The notes under the pieces are model-generated. The model was not told the DNA's origin and searched no databases. It saw nothing but the letters and a program-made list of their open reading frames with translations. Shown in pieces: positions 1 through 4,871 of a stretch of DNA of 8,821 nucleotides (positions are counted from its first letter, which is position 1; every line of letters starts with the position of its first letter). A program made the position numbers and the translations under genes. The DNA is taken from assembly GCA_002405615.1 (NCBI GenBank), contig DHMD01000023.1, positions 1 to 8,821 of the forward strand, given 5' to 3'. The DNA comes from Christensenella sp. UBA4651. GTDB taxonomy: Bacteria; Bacillota; Clostridia; Christensenellales; UBA1242.

Positions 1-30
1 TCGATTTAGTTTTTAATTGGTGCACCAAGT

Positions 31-57
31 AAAGGTAGCTTCTCGGCTGCCTTTTTT
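31..57 (+). terminator. Intrinsic terminator of an upstream gene outside the window
   Basis: A 9-bp stem AAAGGTAGC / GCTGCCTTT (one G-T pair) closes a TTCTCG loop and runs into a T tract at 52-57. It presumably ends transcription of a plus-strand gene left of the window. The bases before it (1-30) hold no recognisable coding end. Confidence 0.7.
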
Positions 58-163
58 ATTGTTAAAAAACAAGATAAAGTTTTGTTATGTTTGATGCCAA
101 AACTTCTATACAAATAGCAACAACAAAATACATAAAAATTTATCAAAAAAATATTATTTTTAG

Positions 164-194
164 TTGACACCCCCCCCCATAAATATGCTATCAT
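164..194 (+). promoter_or_regulatory. Promoter with a C9 homopolymer in the spacer, likely phase-variable
   Basis: A consensus -35 TTGACA (164-169) is followed directly by nine C residues (170-178) and then an extended -10, TGC-TATCAT (186-194). The spacer is 19 bp with C9 and would be 17 bp with C7. The other well-formed promoters in this window (upstream of bipA, of the tRNA operon and of the 89-aa gene) have 17-bp spacers. Homopolymeric tracts in promoter spacers are a known phase-variation device, for example in Neisseria porA and opc. A second possible -10, TATGCT (184-189), would give a 14-bp spacer. That this promoter drives the lipoprotein is inferred from position. Confidence 0.65.
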
Positions 195-201
195 TATTAA
201 C

Positions 202-217
202 AAAGGCCGTAGCCTTT
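202..217 (+). other. Hairpin at the 5' end of the lipoprotein mRNA
   Basis: AAAGGC-CGTA-GCCTTT forms a perfect 6-bp stem with a four-base loop. It starts about at the transcription start expected from the -10 at 189-194 and ends 8 bases before the ribosome site at 226-232. A stem at the very 5' end of a transcript often protects it from decay; that role is inferred. Confidence 0.45.
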
Positions 218-239
218 AGAATATAAAAGGAGAAAAATT

Positions 240-843
240 ATGGAATTCGCAAAACAAAGTACTATCAAGACAGTTCTTTTGTCAGTTTTTAGTATCGCAC
301 TTGTGTTTGTTGCTTTTGTTGTTTTTTAGTGGATGTGCCAACAAGCCGTTGTACAACATCGACTTTACTGGTGGTAACATTATATATAATGGCGAAAGCG
401 CCACAGTAAAGGGTGCTACTTGGGAAAAAGTAGCTGATGAGGATGGCTTCGATGCTGTTTACAAATTAACAGGTACAGTACCTTACAATCAATTTGTTGC
501 AGAGAAAATTTATGGAACTCACGACTTGAATGTTGTGTTGATTAAATTTACTTCTGACCGTGTAACAAAAGTTTCTTATGACAAAACTACAGACACAGGT
601 TTCTACAATATTTTGAACAAGGATACAACAAACGAAAAAGTTAAACATGCATCATTCTCTAGTTCAGATGGCGAGACTGCAAAAACTACTTACTTCTTCT
701 ATCAACAAGTTACCAACGAAGTTAGGACATTGACTATGAACATCAGCTTTGATGGTACAAAAGAAAATGAAGCAGTTTACAAGTTTATTATCGACCCAGC
801 TAACTACACTTTGGAAGCTCCAACAGCAACTGAGACTGCTTAA
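240..843 (+). CDS. Small secreted lipoprotein, frame broken in the signal peptide
   Basis: The ribosome site AAAGGAG (226-232) sits 7 bases before ATG 240. From there a lipoprotein signal peptide reads MEFAKQSTIK followed by a long hydrophobic stretch (VLLSVFSIALVFVAFVVF) but hits TAG at 327-329. The body is in the +1 frame and begins FSGCANK, a lipobox with Cys as the first mature residue. Removing one T from the T6 run (322-327) joins the two halves into about 200 residues with VVFSGC at the junction. The +1 frame alone could start at TTG 301, but that codon has no ribosome site. The mature part is polar, rich in Thr, Asp and Lys, looks beta-rich and ends at TAA 841-843; I recognise no family. 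If made, it would be anchored to the outer face of the membrane. The break could be real, phase-variable, bypassed by slippage, or a sequencing error. Confidence 0.75.
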
Positions 844-844
844 T

Positions 845-885
845 AAAACAAAAAAACGCATCAATTCGATGCGTTTTTTTGTTTT
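845..885. terminator. Bidirectional intrinsic terminator between converging units
   Basis: The GC core ACGCATC / GATGCGT closes an AATTC loop (863-867) and is flanked by A7 and T7 plus a further CAAAA/TTTTG match, so the arms pair perfectly for about 18 bp. T tracts face both ways. It lies between the lipoprotein stop (843) and the stop of the decayed minus-strand gene (889) and can end both transcripts. Confidence 0.9.
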
Positions 886-888
886 ATT

Positions 889-1310
889 TCACAGTATAGT
901 TTTGTAAATTTCATTATTGAAGGCGTAACCATAGTGATAATCCACATAGATTTATCTCAAAATCTCTATAATTATAATCACTTGCATAATTCCGCATTAT
1001 TACAATTTTCGGCTTTAGCTTCTATTTCATTACCCTGCGTCAAAAGCTTATTCTCTAAATTCAATATACTAGCTTTGTATCTGTCATAAGCCTTATCGTA
1101 CTGATTTTGCTCTATATTTTCTACGCACTGTTGTTATTTTACTTCATAGCGATACTCAATGTCGCCATTATCATAGAAGATGAACTTATCTTTACCGATA
1201 CTTTCGATAGTGGTCGATAGTGTGTCAAGCACTTTTTTGCCTTGTTGCTCAATTTGCGGCTCATCAAACTTATGAGATTTAGCGATAATTTTTAATTTCA
1301 TTGAACGCAT
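889..1310 (-). pseudogene. Decayed gene of unknown function (one stop, two frameshifts)
   Basis: Reading the minus strand from ATG 1310 (MRSMKLK) or ATG 1301 (MKLKIIAKSHKF), the protein runs to YRYEVK and meets TAA at 1134-1136. The same frame then stays open as QQCVENIEQNQYDKAYDRYK and on to NNAELCK, with TGA at 978-980. Moving one frame near 983 gives ASDYNYRDFEINL. Moving again near 948 gives YVDYHYGYAFNNEIYKTIL with TGA at 889-891. The pieces join into about 140 residues of plausible protein composition (charged, then rich in Tyr, Asn and Asp), with a likely coiled coil in the middle. The start overlaps the upstream 58-codon ORF by 23-32 bases and has no ribosome site, so coupled translation is likely. 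I do not recognise the family. Three lesions in a short span argue for true decay; the first 55-58 codons could still be translated. Confidence 0.6.
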
Positions 1311-1455
1311 TTATCACGAGTTGACTATTATCTTGCGTGTCATCAGCATAACTTTCCAGAGCAAGTTGCATTTCTAGTATTTTATTGCGTTGTTTTGTGA
1401 AATTTTTATAAGTTATTTCACTTATCCATTGCCTACCCAATTTATCAATAAACAT
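1279..1455 (-). CDS. Hypothetical 58-aa protein
   Basis: Starts MFIDKLGRQWISEITYKNF and ends NAFNEIKNYR. ATG 1455 is preferred to GTG 1464 because AAGAGGTG lies 6 bases before the ATG, while GTG 1464 falls inside that ribosome site. The product is small, soluble and mostly charged, with a helical middle (QRNKILEMQLALESYADD). No known domain is recognised. It has its own well-formed promoter (1474-1502) and runs into the decayed gene, whose start it overlaps, so both were probably one transcript ending at the terminator at 845-885. The predicted start of transcription (about 1467) leaves a leader of only about 12 bases, just enough for the ribosome site. Confidence 0.6.
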   Translation of the reverse strand: MFIDKLGRQWISEITYKNFTKQRNKILEMQLALESYADDTQDNSQLVINAFNEIKNYR

Positions 1456-1473
1456 AAGTTTCACCTCTTACTA

Positions 1474-1502
1474 ATTATATATCAAATATACTTTTTTGTA
1501 AA
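1474..1502 (-). promoter_or_regulatory. Promoter of the minus-strand small-gene unit
   Basis: On the minus strand TTTACA (1502-1497), a 17-bp spacer and a perfect TATAAT (1479-1474) form a near-consensus housekeeping promoter. Transcription should start near 1467. It diverges from the bipA promoter. Confidence 0.75.
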
Positions 1503-1518
1503 TTAAGTTTGTTAATTT

Positions 1519-1537
1519 TTGTAAGCAATCCTTACAA
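1519..1537. promoter_or_regulatory. Operator-like inverted repeat TTGTAAG-N5-CTTACAA
   Basis: A perfect 7-bp inverted repeat sits between the two divergent promoters. Its centre (1528) is about 61 bp upstream of the predicted minus-strand start, a usual place for an activator site. Related half-sites lie nearby: TTGTAAA at 1496-1502 and 1581-1587, and TTTACA at 1545-1550. The protein that would bind is unknown. Confidence 0.4.
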
Positions 1538-1594
1538 CTCCCAGTTTACACTATAAAAAATCTCTAAAAAATCAAAAAAGTTGTAAATAATATC

Positions 1595-1623
1595 TTGATT
1601 GTTAAAAATTTTTATGATATAAT
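1595..1623 (+). promoter_or_regulatory. bipA promoter
   Basis: TTGATT (1595-1600), a 17-bp spacer and TATAAT (1618-1623) preceded by TGA, an extended -10. Transcription should start near 1630, giving a leader of about 63 bases. Confidence 0.8.
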
Positions 1624-1642
1624 TTTAGCACATTATTCAGAG

Positions 1643-1664
1643 TAGAGCGTGAATTTACGCTCTA
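1643..1664 (+). other. Leader hairpin of bipA
   Basis: TAGAGCGT-GAATTT-ACGCTCTA is a perfect 8-bp stem, about 13 bases from the predicted 5' end of the mRNA. A T-rich run (TTATTTTTT, 1668-1676) follows 3 bases after it and the ribosome site AGGGAG (1677-1682) comes next. It may stabilise the transcript or act as a weak attenuator; the gap before the T run argues against an efficient terminator. Confidence 0.5.
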
Positions 1665-1692
1665 TACTTATTTTTTAGGGAGAAAAGATAAA

Positions 1693-3528
1693 ATGGAACA
1701 AAGCAAAATTAGAAATATTGCTATCATTGCTCACGTTGACCACGGCAAAACCAGTCTTGTCAACGAATTGTTGAAGCAAGGTGGTGTTTTCAGGAGTAAC
1801 CAAGAGGTTGGCGACCGTGTTATGGACTCAAACGACCTTGAGCGTGAGCGTGGTATTACCATTCTCGCCAAAAACGCAGCAATCCACTACAAGGACTACA
1901 AAATCAACGTTATCGATACCCCAGGACACGCAGATTTCGGTGGTGAGGTAGAGCGTGTGCTAAAAATGGTTGACGGCGTGCTTTTGGTAGTGGATGCATT
2001 TGAGGGCACAATGCCACAAACTCGTTTCGTATTGGAGAAGGCTCTCGGTCTTAACCTCAAAGTAATCGTAGTTATCAACAAAATCGACCGCCCAGACGCT
2101 CGTATTCCCGAGGTAGAGGACGAAGTTTTGGAGTTGTTGTTTGACCTAAACGCAAACGAGGATCAGCTCAACAGTCCAGTAATTTACGCCAGTGCAAGGC
2201 AGGGTATTGCCAGCAAGGACCGCAATGTACAAGGCACAAATATGGTTCCTCTTTTTGAGGAGATTATCAACCATATTCCTAGCCCAAACGGCGATGTAAA
2301 CAAACCTTTCCAAATGCTAGTCAGCAACACAGAGCACAACGACTTTTTGGGCAAACTCGCTGTTGGTAAAATCGAGAACGGTAGCGTAAAAGTTGGTCAA
2401 ATGGTTGCCATTACCAACTATTTCCACCCAGAACAGGTTTCAAAAATCCGTGTTCAGCAGCTTTTTGTTTACGATGGTATGAAAAAAGTTGAGACCGAGT
2501 CAAGTAGCGCAGGCGACATCGTTTGTATCGCAGGTCTTGGCGATATTAAAATTGGTGATACCGTTTGTGATTCAGAGAACCCAAGCGCACTCGAATTTGT
2601 CAAAATCAGTGAGCCTAGTGTTGAGATGACATTTATGGTAAACGATAGTCCGTTCGCTGGCAAAGAGGGTAAGTTTGTAACTAGCCGCCACCTTAGAGAC
2701 CGTTTGCAAAAGGAAATGGTAAAGGACCTTTCACTCCGTGTTGAGCCAACTGACTCGACAGACGCATTCCGTGTCCGTGGTCGTGGTGAAATGCACCTTT
2801 CAATCCTTATCGAGAATATGCGTAGAGAGGGCTACGAATTTCAGGTTTCAATGCCAAAAGTTTTGTTCAAAGAGGACGAAAATGGCAAGAAAATGGAGCC
2901 TATTGACCGTCTCGTTGTAGATGTTCCAGAGGATTGTGTCGGCGCCGTTATGAGCAAAATGGGCGTTAGAAAAGGCGACCTTGTCGAAATGAAGCCGCAA
3001 GGCAGCCGCACCCGCCTAGAATTTTTGGTTCCTAGCCGTGGTTTGTTCGGTTACAAGTCGGAATTGTTAACAGATACTCGTGGTGAGGGTATTATGAGTA
3101 GTGTCCACTATGGTTATGACTACTACAAGGGCGACATCGAGCGCCGTGTTTGTGGTGCGTTGGTTGCTCACGAAACAGGCGAGTGTATCGGTTACGGTTT
3201 GGCAAATGCCCAAGAGCGTGGTACTCTGTTTGTTAAGCCAGGCGACAAAGTTTACGGCGGTATGATTGTTGGCGAAAATCCCAAAGGCGAGGATTTGGTA
3301 GTAAATGTTTGCAAGCGTAAGCAGTTGAGTAATATGCGTAGTTGTTCATCAGATGACGCACTCCGCCTTATTCCACCTAAAATCATGAGCCTAGAAAAGG
3401 CAATTGAGTTTCTAAACGATGACGAATTGCTAGAAGTTACCCCAGAATCTATCCGTTTGCGTAAGACGATTCTTGACCACGACAAGCGTGCCGTGGCTAA
3501 ATATAGAGCAAAAAACGGTAGCAAATAA
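1693..3528 (+). CDS. bipA: Translational GTPase BipA/TypA
   Basis: At 611 residues this is the usual length for BipA, a ribosome-binding GTPase of the EF-G family that assists 50S subunit assembly and growth under stress, notably in the cold. All GTPase motifs are present: P-loop AHVDHGKT (13-20), switch I RERGITI (51-57), DTPGHADF (75-82), NKID (129-132) and the SA motif (167-168). An OB-like domain II follows, then EF-G-like domains III and V (GRGEMHLSILIENMRREGY at about 363-381) and the BipA-specific C-terminal domain with the basic KRKQLSNMR segment (541-549). The family often reads TNMRASG or similar there; here it is SNMRSCSSDD. ATG 1693 follows AGGGAG by 10 bases, a slightly long gap. 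There is no obvious terminator after the stop, so the small gene at 3635 may be cotranscribed. Confidence 0.97.
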   Translation: MEQSKIRNIAIIAHVDHGKTSLVNELLKQGGVFRSNQEVGDRVMDSNDLERERGITILAKNAAIHYKDYKINVIDTPGHADFGGEVERVLKMVDGVLLVVDAFEGTMPQTRFVLEKALGLNLKVIVVINKIDRPDARIPEVEDEVLELLFDLNANEDQLNSPVIYASARQGIASKDRNVQGTNMVPLFEEIINHIPSPNGDVNKPFQMLVSNTEHNDFLGKLAVGKIENGSVKVGQMVAITNYFHPEQVSKIRVQQLFVYDGMKKVETESSSAGDIVCIAGLGDIKIGDTVCDSENPSALEFVKISEPSVEMTFMVNDSPFAGKEGKFVTSRHLRDRLQKEMVKDLSLRVEPTDSTDAFRVRGRGEMHLSILIENMRREGYEFQVSMPKVLFKEDENGKKMEPIDRLVVDVPEDCVGAVMSKMGVRKGDLVEMKPQGSRTRLEFLVPSRGLFGYKSELLTDTRGEGIMSSVHYGYDYYKGDIERRVCGALVAHETGECIGYGLANAQERGTLFVKPGDKVYGGMIVGENPKGEDLVVNVCKRKQLSNMRSCSSDDALRLIPPKIMSLEKAIEFLNDDELLEVTPESIRLRKTILDHDKRAVAKYRAKNGSK

Positions 3529-3634
3529 TATTTGAAAATAAATAATAAAAAAATCAAATAAAAATCTGCGAAAAATATTAAAAATTATATAAAAAGTGTT
3601 AAAAAGCATAATTATACTGTGTGGAGGGTAAATT

Positions 3635-3811
3635 ATGAATAAAACAAAAAGAGCGCTTCAGCTAACTGGCGCAACTCAACCTGTTGAGGAGAAAACAGAA
3701 GCTGAGTCTACTGGTAACAAGAAAATTGATGCTATTCGCAAATTGCAAGCTGATGGCGTAATCTCAGAAGAAGAAATGAAATCTCTCATTATGAAAGAAT
3801 TAGAAAAATAA
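3635..3811 (+). CDS. 58-aa protein with a SHOCT-like C-terminal motif
   Basis: GGAGG (3623-3627) lies 7 bases before ATG 3635. The product begins MNKTKRALQLTGATQPVEEK and ends at TAA 3809-3811. Residues 1-30 are polar and probably unstructured. Residues 31-57 (IDAIRKLQADGVISEEEMK, then SLIMKELE) fit the SHOCT pattern: hydrophobic helix, D-G-hydrophobic-I-S/T, E-E-E, then a basic and leucine-rich helix. SHOCT is a short oligomerising or targeting motif usually found at protein ends; a protein made of little else is unusual. It has no signal peptide or membrane segment. It starts 106 bp after bipA with only a weak candidate -10 (TATACT, 3613-3618), too close to the ribosome site to be convincing, so readthrough from bipA is likely. 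A strong terminator follows 27 bp after the stop. Confidence 0.75.
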   Translation: MNKTKRALQLTGATQPVEEKTEAESTGNKKIDAIRKLQADGVISEEEMKSLIMKELEK

Positions 3812-3838
3812 TCAATCATAGATTGTATTTTATTAGGC

Positions 3839-3869
3839 AAACTGCACCCCGATTAGGGGTGCAGTTTTT
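3839..3869 (+). terminator. Strong intrinsic terminator of the bipA/SHOCT unit
   Basis: The 12-bp stem AAACTGCACCCC / GGGGTGCAGTTT closes a GATTA loop (3851-3855) and runs into T5. It is GC-rich and perfect. Confidence 0.93.
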
Positions 3870-3885
3870 ATTGTAAAATAATTTT

Positions 3886-3962
3886 TTAGATAAAATAAAT
3901 TCGCTAATTTATCTAATACGAACTAGGCAAAGTGAGTGCTTTAACAAATCAAACCACTCGCT
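3886..3962. repeat. Gene-free spacer with two inverted repeats
   Basis: Between the terminator at 3839-3869 and the tRNA terminator at 4009-4031 no gene is seen. Two dyads are visible: TTAGATAAA (3886-3894) with TTTATCTAA (3908-3916), and AGTGAGTG (3931-3938) with CACTCGCT (3955-3962, one G-T pair). They could fold in RNA or bind protein, but no known element is recognised and AT-rich DNA gives such repeats by chance. Confidence 0.3.
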
Positions 3963-4003
3963 AGAACTTGGTTTTGTCATATCCTATGTCTTGAACGGGA
4001 AAA

Positions 4004-4031
4004 GAAAAAGACGGACAAAAAATGTTCGTCT
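4004..4031 (-). terminator. Terminator of the tRNA operon
   Basis: On the minus strand AGACGAAC (4031-4024 region) pairs with GTCCGTCT (4016-4009 region) around an A/T loop, one G-T pair, and is followed by TTTTTCTTTT. It lies 7 bases downstream of the CCA end of tRNA-Lys. Confidence 0.85.
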
Positions 4032-4037
4032 CATTCT

Positions 4038-4113
4038 TGGTGACCCGTCCGCGACTCGAACGCGGGACAACTTGATTAAAAGTCAAGTGCTCTACCGACT
4101 GAGCTAACGGGCC
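4038..4113 (-). tRNA. tRNA-Lys (anticodon TTT)
   Basis: 76 nt including an encoded CCA. Acceptor GGCCCGT / ACGGGTC has one G-T pair, the D arm is GCTC...GAGC, the anticodon stem is CTTGA / TCAAG around CTTTTAA, and the T arm is CCGCG-TTCGAGT-CGCGG. It is the last gene of the operon, 3 bases after tRNA-Gln(TTG). It reads AAA and, by wobble, AAG. Confidence 0.97.
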
Positions 4114-4116
4114 ATA

Positions 4117-4191
4117 TGGCAGGGGTGGCAGGATTTGAACCTACGCATGCTAGAGTCAAAGTCTAGTGCCTTACCGCTTGGCTACACCCCT
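4117..4191 (-). tRNA. tRNA-Gln (anticodon TTG)
   Basis: 75 nt with encoded CCA and G73. Acceptor AGGGGTG / CACCCCT, anticodon stem CTAGA / TCTAG around CTTTGAC, and T stem GTAGG / CCTGC with one G-T pair. It is closely similar to the tRNA-Gln(CTG) just upstream in the operon, so the two are a tandem duplicate. Confidence 0.97.
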
Positions 4192-4234
4192 AGGCAGGGA
4201 CTTATACGAGCAAAAATGCTTGAAGCCCAAAGAG

Positions 4235-4309
4235 TGGCAGGGGCAGAAGGATTTGAACCCACGAATGCTTGAGTCAGAGTCAAGTGCCTTACCGCTTGGC
4301 GATGCCCCT
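4235..4309 (-). tRNA. tRNA-Gln (anticodon CTG)
   Basis: 75 nt with encoded CCA and G73. Acceptor AGGGGCA / TGCCCCT, and anticodon stem CTTGA / TCAAG around CTCTGAC. The T stem GTGGG / CCTTC has a T-T mismatch at 50-64 and a G-T pair at 51-63, weaker than its TTG paralogue. It reads only CAG, so it is a specialised copy; the TTG copy can read both Gln codons. Confidence 0.95.
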
Positions 4310-4317
4310 ACAAAAGT

Positions 4318-4336
4318 AGTTTACACAGAGTAAACT
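4318..4336. other. Spacer hairpin between tRNA-His and tRNA-Gln(CTG)
   Basis: AGTTTAC-ACAGA-GTAAACT is a perfect 7-bp stem (8 with the flanking T-A pair) just upstream of the 5' end of tRNA-Gln(CTG). Stems in tRNA precursors can serve RNA processing enzymes; that role is inferred. Confidence 0.4.
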
Positions 4337-4364
4337 ATAAATCTCACAAGGGCATTGTCCTCAC

Positions 4365-4384
4365 AAAAAGACAGATAAACTGTC
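4365..4384 (-). terminator. Possible weak internal terminator after tRNA-His
   Basis: On the minus strand GACAG-TTTAT-CTGTC is followed at once by TTTTT, just past the CCA end of tRNA-His. The 5-bp stem is short, so it may act only partly or as a processing site. Confidence 0.35.
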
Positions 4385-4386
4385 AG

Positions 4387-4463
<77 letters not shown>

Positions 4464-4542
4464 ATATTGGTCGAGGACTAAAATAGTCGATGCCCCAAGA
4501 GTGCGTTGCATTTATAAACCAGCGTATCTGTTGCGTCTGGAA

Positions 4543-4619
4543 TGGTGCGCCCAGAGAGACTCGAACCCCCAACCTTCACCTTAGAAGGGTGTTGCTCTAT
4601 CCTGTTGAGCTATGGGCGC
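4543..4619 (-). tRNA. tRNA-Arg (anticodon TCT)
   Basis: 77 nt with encoded CCA. Acceptor GCGCCCA / TGGGCGC, D arm GCTC...GAGC, and anticodon loop CTTCTAA. The anticodon stem ACACC / GGTGA has an A-A mismatch at 27-43, the pair furthest from the loop. It is the first gene of the operon and reads AGA/AGG. Confidence 0.96.
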
Positions 4620-4673
4620 AAGTACAAGCAACAACACAAATGCAAGAGTACCCTACGATTAAGATACCTACAA

Positions 4674-4702
4674 ATTGTATCATAATTGATACACTATGTC
4701 AA
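4674..4702 (-). promoter_or_regulatory. tRNA operon promoter with an internal dyad
   Basis: On the minus strand a consensus TTGACA (4702-4697), a 17-bp spacer and TACAAT (4679-4674) preceded by TGA form a very strong promoter, starting near 4667. A perfect inverted repeat TGTATCA-N4-TGATACA (4676-4693) covers the spacer and most of the -10 and could be an operator. Confidence 0.85.
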
Positions 4703-4710
4703 CATTTATT

Positions 4711-4737
4711 TTGCAAAAAGTTAAAAAATTTTTGCAA
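4711..4737 (-). promoter_or_regulatory. UP-element-like A/T tracts upstream of the tRNA promoter
   Basis: TTGCAAAAA-N9-TTTTTGCAA, a perfect 9-bp inverted repeat of A and T tracts, lies 8 bp upstream of the -35. Stable-RNA promoters often carry such tracts for contact with the RNA polymerase alpha C-terminal domain. The stretch from 4738 to 4871 holds no gene or clear terminator. Confidence 0.45.
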
Positions 4738-4871
4738 ACTTTCTATTTTGTCTACAAAAGTCGCTTTATTTTATTCATACTAATTATTTTTGCGGGTAAT
4801 TTATTATAATTAATACTTAATTCCTATAATTTATATTGTGCCGCCCTTAACAGCTAAATCTTATATAATAT

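Noticed and set aside
17..28. Perfect 12-bp palindrome TTGGTGCACCAA
   Set aside because: Its CACCA recalls a tRNA 3' end, but no T arm precedes it; palindromes this short are expected by chance.
77..105. Inverted repeat AAGTTTTG / CAAAACTT upstream of the lipoprotein promoter
   Set aside because: A 13-base spacer and AT-rich arms make it likely by chance, and no T run follows.
6..203. 65-codon minus-strand ORF
   Set aside because: It overlaps the C9 promoter and the upstream terminator, has no ribosome site and looks like translated AT-rich spacer.
466..864. Minus-strand ORFs under the lipoprotein gene
   Set aside because: Cys/Phe/Val-rich shadows of the coding strand, with no start signals.
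1896..2920. Several 60-64 codon ORFs within bipA
   Set aside because: Shadows in other frames of a fully intact conserved gene.
3252..3557. 101-codon minus-strand ORF over the end of bipA
   Set aside because: Antisense shadow; composition and lack of start signals do not support a gene.
4490..4783. 97-codon plus-strand ORF
   Set aside because: It is antisense to tRNA-Arg; its GAPRETRTPNLHLRR segment is the reverse complement of the tRNA, a well-known false translation. It has no ribosome site.
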